Of a DNA stretch of 64,000 nt, positions 1 to 12,809 are shown in pieces. Location: the NCBI GenBank assembly GCA_016801885.1, contig CM028900.1:18618972-18682971 (forward strand). The letters are read 5' to 3'. The position numbers were made by a program, and so were the translations under genes. The notes beneath the pieces were generated by a model, which had not been told where the DNA came from, did no database searches, and was given only the letters and a program-made list of their open reading frames with translations. Within the stretch, counting starts at the first letter, position 1. Each line of letters begins with the position of its first letter. Source of the stretch: Toxotes chatareus (taxonomy: Eukaryota; Chordata; Actinopteri; Toxotidae).

Positions 1-2587
1 ATGTACATTAACATGAGAGTATTTGAGGATGTAACATGATTACAGAGCATTAAAATGACAAAAGACACACTTGTAAAAACGATTGCCACAGATTACAAGG
101 ACTGATGTGGATGTTATAATGATTACCACACATTACAATGTCTATATAGTCTACACAACAGTCCGTGTCCAGTATTCAGTGTGCTAATAAGATTATATGA
201 GGTATTTTATGCTGCACTGTAGGTAAAGGGATTATCACCGGAGGGGTTTGCGTCTATTGTTCAAAAACAGGTGTATATTCACTCTCTCACACACACCAGC
301 TCACACACTCAGTCCTGTCTTGCATTAGTTGTGAGGACACTCCTTGACATAATTCACTTCTTTGCACCTTACCCTAACTTAAACCATCACAACTGAAGGC
401 CTAACACCGCCCCTTACCCTAATCCTAACCTAAACCTAACTCTAAACGAAACCCTAAAACCAAGTCTTAGCCCTCAAACAGCCATTTAAAGTTGGTTCTG
501 AACCAGAATTTGTCAAACATAACCATAGAAAGACATACACACACACAGACACACACAGTCTTGCCAGTATTGTTCCGTCATGGCAGGTGTATTGAGATAT
601 ACGGCAAGTAGGCCACTGATAGTCCACTGAGCCCTGTGAGTGCAGTGTCCACATACAAACACACACACTCACACACTGCCATTGTCCCAGCTTGGCAGCT
701 GTACTGAAGAAGCCTGCCTGATTAGAATATATTTTCTTTTACACAAATGTGCCTGCACATGTTGTCCAATCAGGAACAATAATGATATCATCTGTGAACA
801 ATGGTCCCAATACACACACAGCTTTCACATGGAGTTTCATTGTACTGTATTGTGGCCTTAATACAATGAAAATCACTTCACGTGTCATTCAGCAAGGTGT
901 GACTCAAGCACTTACTTAGACTCAAGCACTACTAGTGTGTTTAACAGATTCAACATGCAAATCCTGTCTGAAAAGGATGAAGAAGAGATGACCACCCATC
1001 CCCAAAACACACACACTCACTTTCTTAGAGATCATTCTTACTTAGTGCATCATTCACAGAAGCTGGCTCTCGGTTTTATCAGTGGGTTGCTCAGTACTCT
1101 ATGAAGGCTGGCAAGTATTGGTCAGTCTAAAAAAAAGGCTCAGTTACTAAATGTATAATACACAGTAGATATGATGAAAATTCATTTGGTCATAAATGTA
1201 TTGTACATATACTTAAAGCAAAGTTGATTTCCTCAGTGATTGATTGATTGAGATGGAAACTTTCCCACAATGCCATTTTATCATGTCTATAAGTCATCCT
1301 CATTTATTAATGTCAAATTTTAAAGTATTATCATTGCGTATCTACTTTATTAAAATGTGTATACGCCTCACGCATGACTTTCTAAACATAGTCTCTAGTT
1401 ACGGAAACATTATGAACATTACATGTAATAATAATCTAGGCGGGAAACAATAGGAGTGTAATCCAATAAAATTTAAACAAACTGGATTTTCTCTGTCGGT
1501 TATCTGAAGTGAATGATGGCGTGTACCAATCGCTCCTGACACAATGGTCCCTCTAACTTACTTAGCATAATCTGATATAAACTAATTGTCTTCAAAATGA
1601 TCTTTTTTATAGATCACGAGATTATAATGGCCTTCTGTACAGGTGTCTTGGTTCTGTGTTTCATCTCCTGTTATGTCTTGTCCTGAGCTCAGTGGAGATA
1701 AAAACAGAAACATACACACTGAGCCCCCAGAAGTTTAGACAATGATGAGCTACAGTTAACAAACCATGGCTCACATATGTGTTTTATTTTATACTACTAA
1801 ATTAATGCAGTTTTTTTTTGTAAATGTAGACTACACACTGTAAACTAAAAGACTAGTTGTGGTAAACTCACACGTTTGTGTTTTAATGAGCCTGGATACT
1901 TTGATTTGGTTTCACTTTCTGATAAGATTTCTTTGAAATGTCGATGAAGTAGTCAGCTGGGTTCCTTCCTCTTAAATACAAAAATGTCCTTCATTTCATT
2001 GTAAATTTTAAATGGGATTAGGATTTATGTATGATTTGTCAAATAAATAAGCGCATTGAAGACATCACCTTAGGTTCTGACAGCTTCTTATAAGCAAATT
2101 TTATTCTTTCTGACACTTCTGATACTAGATAATCAGTTGATTAATTAAGAAAAAAATTAAGTTCCAATAAAAACAATTGTTAGTTATACTCATCTATCTT
2201 GAAAATGAGAATCATTTAAAATCAGTTTAGTAAAGATATATGAGCCTAAAATATGCTACAGTTTATTACAATCTTTGAAAATCAAACACTCCATTTATAA
2301 TCATTAGCAATGTGTAATCAGATTCATACCATTATCTTTTATTATCATTTTTCTCTTAATTGATTTATATATCCTTTGATAATGACTTTGCTTGTCAGAG
2401 ATTGATAACTGTGCACTTTATGTAATTGTGATTAATGGCATGATTAGTTTTAGTGGTAAATGAATGTGGAGTACACATACCTTACTTAAAACTCCACCCA
2501 CTTGTTGAACAAAACTTTTTCTCTGCTGTCTCCTCTCTTGCTCTGCATCTCCTGTCTCTCTGTATCTTTTCGTCCTCACCCTCCCAG
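1..2587 (+). other. pard3b: Upstream pard3b intron (5' end outside window)
   Basis: AT-rich intronic DNA ending in a pyrimidine-rich acceptor (CTCCCAG at 2581-2587). It holds a TAACCC-rich dispersed element at about 325-505 and short CA-rich patches near 290-310, 538-558 and 656-676. No exon with PDZ1 similarity was seen, so the rest of PDZ1 and the N-terminal domain lie upstream. Confidence 0.8.
325..505. mobile_element. TAACCC-rich teleost dispersed repeat, copy 1
   Basis: Starts near TTGTGAGGACA and runs through CTTGACATAATTCAC, several degenerate CCTAACC/CCCTAA units, AAAACCAAGTCTTA and CCCTCAAACAGCC. From memory this word order matches an element dispersed widely in percomorph genomes, in which telomere-like units sit inside a fixed flanking sequence. 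It is not a telomere. Boundaries are approximate; terminal repeats and class were not determined. Confidence 0.55.
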
Positions 2588-2846
2588 AGCCCAGGAAGTG
2601 TTTCGTCAGGCCATGCGTTCCCCGGTTGTCCGCTTGGAAGTAATTCCCTCCTCCAACAGAGATCGCTATGAGAAGAGTCTGATTGGTCAGCTGTTTGGCA
2701 ACAGCGCCGGTCCTGACAACAGCCCCAGAACTGCCAAGACCAAAGAACCGCCTCCGCCTGTCAAAGCCAAACCTGTGTTTAAGCCTTTTGAGAATCCAGC
2801 CACACGATTGGCAGAGGAAGCTGCCACTCTGGAAGCTGCTGTCAGT
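2588..2846 (+). CDS. pard3b: pard3b exon 1 of window: end of PDZ1 and start of linker
   Basis: The acceptor is CTCCCAG and the donor is GTAAGA. The exon is 259 nt; its first base completes an Arg codon and it ends in phase 0. The first 20 or so residues (AQEVFRQAMRSPVVRLEVIP) are the second alpha helix and last beta strand of PDZ1. In PAR3 proteins PDZ1 binds short peptides, including the PAR6 and junctional adhesion molecule C-termini. The rest is a Pro/Lys-rich linker with RDRYEKSLIGQLFGN, close to mammalian PARD3B, followed by a Glu/Ala-rich end. The other possible donor (GTGTAA, 2 nt earlier) is weaker and puts the next exon in a frame with an early stop. Confidence 0.95.
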
Positions 2847-5286
2847 GTAAGATTAACGCGGATCACTCAGAGACATTTTGACATTTTGTGAACTTCCTGA
2901 AACAGTTTTTTTTAAATCTCACTTACTGTATATGCAGTATAATGTTGTTTTATAATGTTTTAATGATTAATATCACTTACACATTCAAGTGCAACAACAG
3001 TAAACTGGCTGAGTTCTAGGTTCTGCCTGTTTCTGCCTTTTGTCCTTAATAACTGCTGGCTGCATACGTTTCTTAGAGAACATACAGGCCTAAATGCATC
3101 CTCCTTCTAACAACTCTACACATAATGTATTGTTATATATTTTATTTTGTACTTGGTTCATAACTTATGCATTCTTTCAGGATAAGTTTAGTTTGTAGGA
3201 ACCGTATGAATCCCACATTGTTTTCTTTTCTTTTTCTACAGCCATAAAGTCTTTCTTGTTCAAACACATGTAATTGTGGCATCAGCGTCACCATGGTGAC
3301 ATGGCAGACATTTGAAAAACAGCTGGGATAGAGCCAACAGTTACTTAGCAACAGCTGATTATCATCTTATTTATTATGGGTTTTTTTTGTAAAGTCTGTG
3401 ATTTTGTAATGCAGATGTTGGGGCACTGTTCCATAAATGTTTGGCAGGGCTTGACATTGTGTGTCTCTTTTTGCTGCCTCCATATATACAAATACATACC
3501 TAACCCTAACCCTAACCCATACTGTCAAAGTTTGGCTTAGTGCATCAACTTTGATGCAATATAGTTTCTGTTAAACTGAAAAATAACAATAGAAAACACT
3601 CCAGTCTAAATTTAGTGTTTTGAATTTGGTAAGCAGTGCTTAATAAATGGATAACATTGACAATGACTCGTAGGTGGTCACTTTTGTGTAAAAGCCTATT
3701 AGTCTGCTTCAACAAATATCACCTTGCTCTATTTTTTTATATGTCATTTGAAGAAATGAGCTCAGTTCCACAGTTCACAGATCAATTTTAGTCCAGTCAT
3801 CAGAAATCATGCAAGTAGAATGTGACAAACTGGGACAATTGAAGTGCAAATGGATCATTTAAATGATTAAGCTGCTGTGGACATTCTCTCTTGTAGCCTT
3901 ATATATTTTTTTTTATTAATTTTAATTCTGTTAAAATAACCTGAATCCTGTACTTTCTCCATTTAGACCCCCAAAGGGAGGAGTGAGAGCCCCCTTCTTA
4001 CAAAAAAAGCCCTGCCCTCTCCAGCTTGGTGGCCAATAAAAGAGGAGGACGAAGACTGAGGATTGACTTAAAGAAAGGTGAGGAACACCTGGCTTCACAG
4101 CCTCACGCACACTATACAAAGTCTGGCTTCTTTCTAGAGAGGTCTCAGATCAATATCGTTCTGTAAATCTTACTGATGAGTGGAAATATTTCAAAAAAGT
4201 CAAACATCTCTTAGGGTTTAGTTCCTTCATTTTCTAGTCCTAATTCTGTTCATTTTTAACAATTACAAATCCTGCACACTGTCCATCACTTGCTGTTGCT
4301 ATTGAGTGTAAGTGATGGGCAGTGTGCAGTACTTTCCGTAGTTATGATTTTTCAATGCACTTGTTGAGACTTTGAGGTGCGCAGGAACTTCTTTCTGAAA
4401 TCAGCATTTACACATATTTAAAAGTTCAGTTATTTTCAGAAGAAAGAGTTTTATTCTTTTGTCTCTGTGTGCAAATGCTGAGTTTTCTGTAGCTATTTGG
4501 ACTGAGAGTGGGGTGTCAGAAATACTCTAATGATGACGTGTTGTGTGTATGTGTGTGACAGATCAGCACTCTGGTTTTCTGGTAGAACTAAGGAATTAAT
4601 AGAGTCACATCTGTTCTTTTTATCTCTATGTTTTAGTTCGAATTTATTCTTTTTTTTCTTTCACACTCATTCTGTCATTTTCTGAATGTCCATCATTAAC
4701 CCTTTTTATTTCATGTCGTTTTCTGAATGAATATAATTGACTCGCTTTGTCTCTTGCTGTTTTCCCAGCATTGTGCTTATTTCTATAAATCTTCTTTCCT
4801 CTATTCTTTGGCTGACTCTCCTTCCTCTCATCCTTCCTCTCTCCATCTTCCTGATTCCCTCTCTTCAGGGTCTATTAAGTCTTTATTGATCTGTTCATTT
4901 CTGCTGATATGAATTCATACTGGACCAAACTGCTGACTCGGCTCTGCTAAAGAGACCAGACTAAATGAGGTCTATAAAACACATAACCAGTCTCTCTGTC
5001 TGCGTGTGGCCTTTTGGTAGAAGTGTGCGTGTGTTTGAGTGCTTTCGTGCACGTTTTTTTGTGTATGTGCACCTGTTTTTCACTGATTACTATTTTAATC
5101 TTCATCCCTTCTCTTTCCAGAACATTCACTCCTCATTTCCACCGAGTTACACTCATTCCTCTTTTACTTTTTCCTCTTGGCTTCCTCATTTTCTTCTCCC
5201 TCTCTCTGCCCTGCACCTGAACCCATTTTTAAAACCTTCACACCTGCAGATACTGTAGCAGCAGATACAGCTAAAGGGTTTAAAAC

Positions 5287-5322
<36 letters not shown>

Positions 5323-8300
5323 ATTTCCTCAGGCTTTAAATGATCACACTTAGAGAATGTAGACAGGAGCTGAGTCAACAACACTGTGTTGAAGTTTTCG
5401 GGAGCAGTTTAGGGTGTCTGTGTGTGTGTGCGCGCGCACGTGTGTGCGTGTGTGTGCAAGGATGGATAGATTTCTGCCCTCAAAGCCTGTGGAAGACAAA
5501 TATAGAGGCAGGGAGTAAACAGCTATACAGGATATTTTGTGTGTTGATATTGGCCCAGGAGTGTGACTTATGCTTGCTTATTGTGACTCATCCCTCGATT
5601 CACGTTTCTTTGTGTGTGTTTGTATATCTGTGTATGTTTGTCTAGGCTCAGAAGGTCTTGGTTTCACTGTAGTAACCAGAGACTCTTCAGTCCACGGTCC
5701 AGGTCCCATTCTAGTTAAAAACATTCTGCCACGTGGAGCTGCTGTCAAAGACGGGCGGCTACAGTCTGGAGACCGCATCCTTGAGGTACGGGGCAGCTGA
5801 CTGTTTCTAGACTTATGGGATTACTGTCATCATTACTCCAAAACACTGTTCAAGTTATTACAATACAAAAGATGTGAGGCATTGAAATAAACATTAAAAA
5901 TAGAGAGTAGTGGAGACACGGGAAAAAAATGTGGTCATGGACTGAAATTGTGATATTTGTGTTTTTGTGTGTAGGTAAACGGTGTGGATATCACAGGTGT
6001 GGGCCAAGAGGAGTTGGTGTGTATGCTACGCAGCACGCGGCAGGGAGAGAGCGTGTGCCTAGTGGTCCTACGACAGGAAGACATGTTCCTGCCTAGAGAG
6101 ATGGTAAGAGCCAATCACAATGCTGTATTGCCAGTGAAAAAGAAAAAAAAAGAAGAGATTTCCTAGCTGAGTGGTGGGTCAGTGGCCAGTTGCAAAGACG
6201 ATGGTTTCTTACTCATTTTCAGGCAGGCAGAAAGACAGACAGCCACACAACTACATCATCAGTTCATTTTCACATTTCAACTCTAATTTTGCAGCTTCTG
6301 GTCCAATCAACAGGCTTGTCTGGATGATGCACAGCTCAGCAGCCTATAGGAAAGCTTCTCTTTATAGACAGTAACCTTAAATGTCAACAAGGGCTTTTCT
6401 GAATTATTTGGCAGATGATGCACTTCCCTGTACAATAATATTCTCGCTTTAAACTTGCCAAGCAATCATGTAACACTGTTTTTTTCTCGAACTCCGTTCT
6501 GATTGAATCGAATGAACGCATTGTAAAGCACTTGATATTGGTAATTTTTTGTGCTGGTCTACCCCTGCCACATTGTTTCTGCTGAATTTCAACACTGTTT
6601 TGGTTAATAAACTCTTTATTCATCCTTGTTCTATTTTCCCTGCTTTTCCCTTTAATCTGACTGCATGATCAAGTACTGTGCATGCTCTGATGTTAGTTTC
6701 AGCTCTATATGTTTTGCAAATATAGGTGCAAATGATATATATATTTTTCTACATTTCTTTGCTGACAGTCTCATATCCTGTTGCTATTTGTTGTTCATAC
6801 AGTAATTTTGCTTATTGTATTTTCTTCTTTCCCGTTTGCTTTCACTCTTCTTGTACAGTAAATCTGTAGCTCTTCTTTGGCCGTCCTTTTTCCTGAAAGT
6901 CTTTGTTCTCTAAGATAATTTTCTGTCATGTCATCACTGTCATCTCAGCTTTTTTGACGATGACTTTGATTTTTTTCCCCCACAACTTGGAGGTGCCACA
7001 CACGTCCATGCTAGCATAAAGGGAATAACAAGAGGTCTTGCTTACATATTATTTTAAAACCATTTGCTTTTGTCTCCTCTCCGCCCATCACTCATGTCTT
7101 TGGTTCATGTTTTCCATCTCTCATTGTATCTTATTCTCCTTTTATGTTGCCTTTTGTGTCTCTTTTCCCTCTGTGTTTCTGTCCGCTCTTATCGACTGAT
7201 GTTTCCTCAACGGCTGCCAGGAAGCTCGCCACACGCATGCGACCCTGAGCCCCGTAGGAAATTCTGTTTGTGCAGACAGGAAAGGGAGCAATGTGCTGGA
7301 GTTTGTACATGTGTTAATATTTAGGATCATTTGGAGTGTTGTATCTAGTCCAGGGTTTCTCAGTGTACGCATGTGTGAACTCCATGGCCTCTCAGTGTGA
7401 CGAGCAAGGATATGTTTTTGAGTTGCTGTGTTGCTGAATACCTTCATTTGCCATCCTGTTACATGCATCCACAGCAAACAATGCTTGAAAGCTTGCTTTG
7501 GTAGCTAATACCCAGTAGGAGTGAATCATGAAGTTTTCTAGCTCCCAGATGGATTGTTGTTCTAAACTGGGGAAGAGCAGACTTTTCTTAAATGTTTTCT
7601 TAAATGTTCAACTGTGCAACTAAAGAGAGAAAAGAGGAAAAGAAAAGATGCATCATTTCCTTTTAGCTCTGATCTGCATCCTGTTCACACTGACGTATAT
7701 AAACAAACCAAAAGCAAAAGCTGCAAACATGAAGTTATACAGAGTGACAAGTAACTAATTGATGGGACGGTTTTGGCATCATCAGGACCCTCATGGGCAA
7801 ATCAGATTCTGGTGAAAAAGCCTGCTGATAAGCATACATGTTTCCATGGTTACTAAATGATTTACATATAGCCAGTGTTGCTTCCTGAAGAGTTCACAAT
7901 CAGCATATGGATTTAAAAGTTGGTCAGCTTTTGAATTCATTTTAAAAATCACATGTCTACTGTCAGAAAATACTTTAGTTGGTCATTTTTAGATCCAGCT
8001 GGCAGTAAAACATGACCACATGGGTACTAGACCAAAAACATCAGTCACCCGGTCAGGAAACTGACCTCTCATTAGTCCAATATTTTTCATACACATGCTC
8101 ACTTAGTCATGCTCACTTGTCCAAAGCTAGAAAAGAACTGTTTGAAAATTGTTCTTCTGTATACTGAACTACACACCAAAATGTCTCCCATAGGAAAAGT
8201 ATTGTTCTCTCTGTATATTTGGAGAGCTGTTTAAACCAACTGACGATTCAAGGACGCTGCCGGTGTTTGTGTGTAGGTACATGTGTTTATGGATACGTGC

Positions 8301-11300
8301 TTGCAGTTGTGTACTGTGTGCGTTTGTGTGTTTGTGCATGCATGCACGCATTGTCAGTGAGGTTTATTGCATGTTCCGACCCTTTGCGTGCTCAGCTCTT
8401 AGAGCAGCTTCAAAGGCTGATTTGTCCTGTTCCATTATATTTTATAAAATGAACAATAGACGGAGATATTTAGCTTTGTCATGTTAATGCAGACCCATGA
8501 GGCCTTTAGTTCTTCTTTCCCGTATTTCGTGAGTTTTATGAGGTTGTTTAATCATCATTAAGAAGAAAAAAAGCTTTTATATTTATATAAAGAAAATAAG
8601 ATGAAAGAAAACACCTCTTCAGGTGTAACTGCAAAGCAAACACAGAACTAGGGCTTTAATGCAAAGACAGGCTCACTGGGCTCAATGTCACAATATCAGC
8701 TTAAATCTGACCTGATCTGTATTTCATTCACTTATTGCATGTGATCATGATTTTAGTGTGTTTAGTCCGTGTTTACTCCTCCCATTGCAGACATCACGCA
8801 GTGTGGCACTTAGATCAGTTTGGGCTTTCTCCAGTACAGCTGTGCTGTGATGTTGCTGGTAAAGAGGTGTTGGGGATATCCCAGTAAATTCTTTAAATAT
8901 GTGAATTGGAATTTTTGTAGTTGTTGCTTAATTTAAATAAATGAAAGTGCAGATTATATCTGGACAAAATAGGTCAGATGTCATGGAAAATGGAATTAAA
9001 GGGAGGTATTGGTCAAAAGGCGGACTGATGAGGCTCCAGGCCCATCAGCTGTAAATGAAGAATGTGGATGAAAAATGGATGGTTTGACTCTCTACTACAT
9101 TTTAGAGTGAGTTATGATTAATTACACTGGTGAGCGGCAGTTTCTCACCGGTGAGCTTAGCTTGGCTTGAATACATCATTCTAGGTAGATGATGAGTGTG
9201 TGTGTTTGGATGGATGTTGAGAATGATCATGTGAAGACTGAGGAAGATGTGGATCCGTGAACAGGAAAATGAACAAGGGATCCTCCCTGTTCATGGTGTT
9301 TTTTTGATAAATGGAAATGAGAAGATTAAATATTTTACAAATCTGTTCACACCACTGCTGTAATTCATTTTTGCTTGAAACAGATGTCCCGAGTGACTTT
9401 GGTGTGTGAGAGAGAGACAGAAGTTGACATTAACATTTAGCATTTATTCTACATACTTTATTTTAGTCAACAAACTTGTCTCCTTCTCTGCTTTTCTCTT
9501 CCTTTGAGTGTCTCTCTCTCTCTTGCCCTCACCCTCTATTCACATAGAACTCCCCACCAGAATTCACCTCTGTCCAACTAACAGCTGATGGTATTTGCTC
9601 ACAACAGTCACAACAGTTTTCAAGAGCAGATGCAATTGCAGCTCTGCACAATGGAGCTGTGAACACACTCCTTGAGTGAACTTTTACAAGTGACGTAATG
9701 TGGTAAGTGTATGTTCATATGTGTGGGAGGGGGCATTTCAGGACAGTGATACGATGTTTTATTTATTTATTTATTTATTTTTAAGGGGCCTATTGGAGCA
9801 TAGTGAGGAATCAGATAAATTATTTTCCATGATATCTATCAATAATTTTTCTTAGTACAGAAATAAAAAAGAACTGAATAAATGTTGGGAAGGGCCGAAC
9901 AGGGTATAAGGTGAGGGCAAAACACATGTTCAGTTTATTAAGGGTACTGGGGCATGTTACCTGTTGGAAAAGGACAGTATGTCAGTGTGCATGTGCACAT
10001 ATACGCATGTTTTGCATCGTTTTTGTGCATCATCTTGACACACAACCTCTTGTAGTCGAGCAGATAATGACTGTCCTCTCGTGCAAAGACAGACATTGTT
10101 GTCATGCATCTTTCGAATTGAGCCTCAGTGTTGTCGCTTTCATTTGCAATTTTAAATCTGAATATGTCCATCACTGTAGCCGAATATCATAAAACACATA
10201 TGCCGGAGCATTTGAGAGATGCTCTCTGTACTCTGCTATAGTTAATTTTTGCGGGTCATGCTTTCTGTGGTTGACAGTGCAAAACAGGGAGCGCATAGAA
10301 ACAATGAATTTCCCACGTTTGTATTTTCACACCTCAAAATCAAGCATAAGCCTTGTAGTATTCTCACACCTCACTAGCTGGAATCTTTTCCAGGTTTTGC
10401 AGTGTCGGTTGCACATAAGCAGCATTCACACAAAGCTTCCACACAGCTCTGCCAGTCTTGTTGTGGACCTCTTGCTGCTGCAGAGGACGGCCATGTGACA
10501 GATTGTTGTTGGATTTTATGTTAAAGCTTTGTTTTAACTGACCTGCACCCTCACTTGGTGCAGCTACATGGTCCCAGCCAAGAGTGGAAAAAGCACAGTC
10601 TCAGTCTCGTCTATTCACTATGCTGCTGTAAATGAACTGTTGTTTTGTTTTAAAAGAATTTGGTCCCTGATGGCTTTTATTTGTTTCAAAATATTAAGTC
10701 AAAATTAACAAAAAAAAAAAGGTAAAAACATATAACTTTGACATGAAAATCCTTATCCAGAGGTCCTCGCTTTAAGACAAGGAATTTTGCCATTTTGTCA
10801 CTATCTAGAGAGATCACAGTAAAGTCTAAAAGAACAACATTTTTTTCATATCCTAATTTTTAGGAGTTAGTTATAATAAAGACAACATTGTCCATATTTT
10901 TTAAAAACTGAAAGAGGTTTCTTCAGAACCAAAGAACTACTCTGTTCTACTGCAGAACAACAGCCGGTGAAATTTTGGCATCTTTTTCTGTTGATATTAT
11001 AAGGATTGGATGGTAATGCCTGAGAAGTGGTCGTCATTTTTTAAGATCTTTGTAATGAGTTTAAGAATTTGTACAAAACCTTATGCACAGTTCCAATCAT
11101 TTTTATACCATGTTTAACAGACTTTAAACAGTGATATGGCTACAGATTTTTTTTCTTCAGTCATTTGATGTGAAGATTTATGCCAGCTTGTTTGTGTTTA
11201 CGGAGAGGAAACAGAAGAAGGATGATGATGAAATGATGGAAGGATCTTGTCTATCTTCTCCTCCCCCTCTTCCGTTGTCTCATTTTAGCCCACCATCTGG

Positions 11301-11639
11301 TGTTGTCTGCTAAAGTGTGTGCTTGCTGTAGAACAAAGACATTACACCATGTCTATACACATGGACACACGCAAACACACACTTACTCAAAGTCACTTTT
11401 TCTGTGACATACAATCATGTTCAAATGCATTCCACAATTGTGTACCACAAGTATACACCTGCTGTGTTGGCTCTCTGTAAAGGCATTTTGTGCACACACA
11501 CACACACATAAAACATAAAAAGGCATTTTTTTCAGTAATGTTCTTCACACATGAACACGTAAATGCCTGCTGAGTTGGCTAGAGCCTTGAAACTAACTTC
11601 TGAATATCACAACACTGATATGAAATGAAATAAGCAAAA

Positions 11640-11683
<44 letters not shown>

Positions 11684-12616
11684 AGACAATTTTATAAGTA
11701 AAAAAGGTTAGTGTTTGATTTAAAGATCCACTCCGGTCATAGTTTAATCCATATAAAGAGGCTGTGTTTTCATAATCATTTGTCTGATATGGTTCTCCTG
11801 CCAAAACGTTTGATAAACTACTCGATAGCTTTTTAGCTGCAGAATCTATAAATTTCAATTTCACTGAAAAGTCCATTCTTATTTTACGGCACTGAATGTG
11901 CACTGGAGCTTTCATGTTTGCACATCACACCTCAATCAGCTTCCACACTACTTGTGATGTCACAAGATTATGCTAATATGCAATTATCTTGTACTCAGAT
12001 TGAAGGAAATAACAGAGAAACCTTCCTCTTACAATGAATGTGCAAACTGTGTTTGAAGTGTCGAGCTCTGTACGTAAGTTAAACATCCAGTAAAGTAACA
12101 ATAATTTTGAGGAGTGAGGTTTAAGGTGAGAAGATTTGACTTAGTAAACACTGGAATAAATCAGATTAAATCAGAACAGACTTGGGTGTGGTTGGATTTC
12201 TTTCATTATATTCCTCGCCATCAATCTCGCCTTAAATACAAAAGCATAAATACTGGAAAATTATCACAGCCACAGAATAGTTGAGTATATGAATACAAAC
12301 CATTCACAAACACACTTTGGCTGCTAATACAGAGGACTGAATGAAAGGTTTAAGTGTGACTCTCTCAGGCTATTTGTGTAGCACTGCTTTTGGCATTGAT
12401 ATGTGATGAGCTGCAAGACACACTTCTGTCTTTTTTTTCCTTTTTTCTCACAACAGGAAACATTCTCCTTTGTACCAGATGATCTCTCACACACACTGAC
12501 AAATCAGTAAAGAGTTGGCAACTGGTGACAGAGCACATTCAAAACAAAACAACTTTATTGAACTTATTGTTTCTTCCTTCTGATTATCTCTCATCCATCA
12601 CTGCTGCAGCCATTGT

Positions 12617-12679
<63 letters not shown>

Positions 12680-12764
12680 TGATATCGTCACCAATGTGAC
12701 CTCATAGAATCACTACAGTAGATCCCCCATCTGTTACACCCTCAGAGACCTGTGTACTCACGCG

Positions 12765-12809
<45 letters not shown>

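Larger units (their letters stand above)
4078..5645 (+). other. pard3b: pard3b intron 2 of window
   Basis: Holds a 22-bp-stem hairpin at 4272-4329, pyrimidine-rich DNA at about 4640-4870 and 5100-5215, an (AC)n array at 5288-5318 and a GT-rich alternating stretch with GCGCGC at about 5418-5458. No coding signal was seen. Confidence 0.8.

Noticed and set aside
2502..2587. Upstream extension of exon 1 to an ATG at 2502
   Set aside because: This is pyrimidine-rich intron ending in CTCCCAG; the PDZ1 helix begins right after the acceptor, so the ATG is not a start.
3500..3518. CCCTAA tandem as a telomere or fusion point
   Set aside because: Only about three units, inside an intron of a continuous gene.
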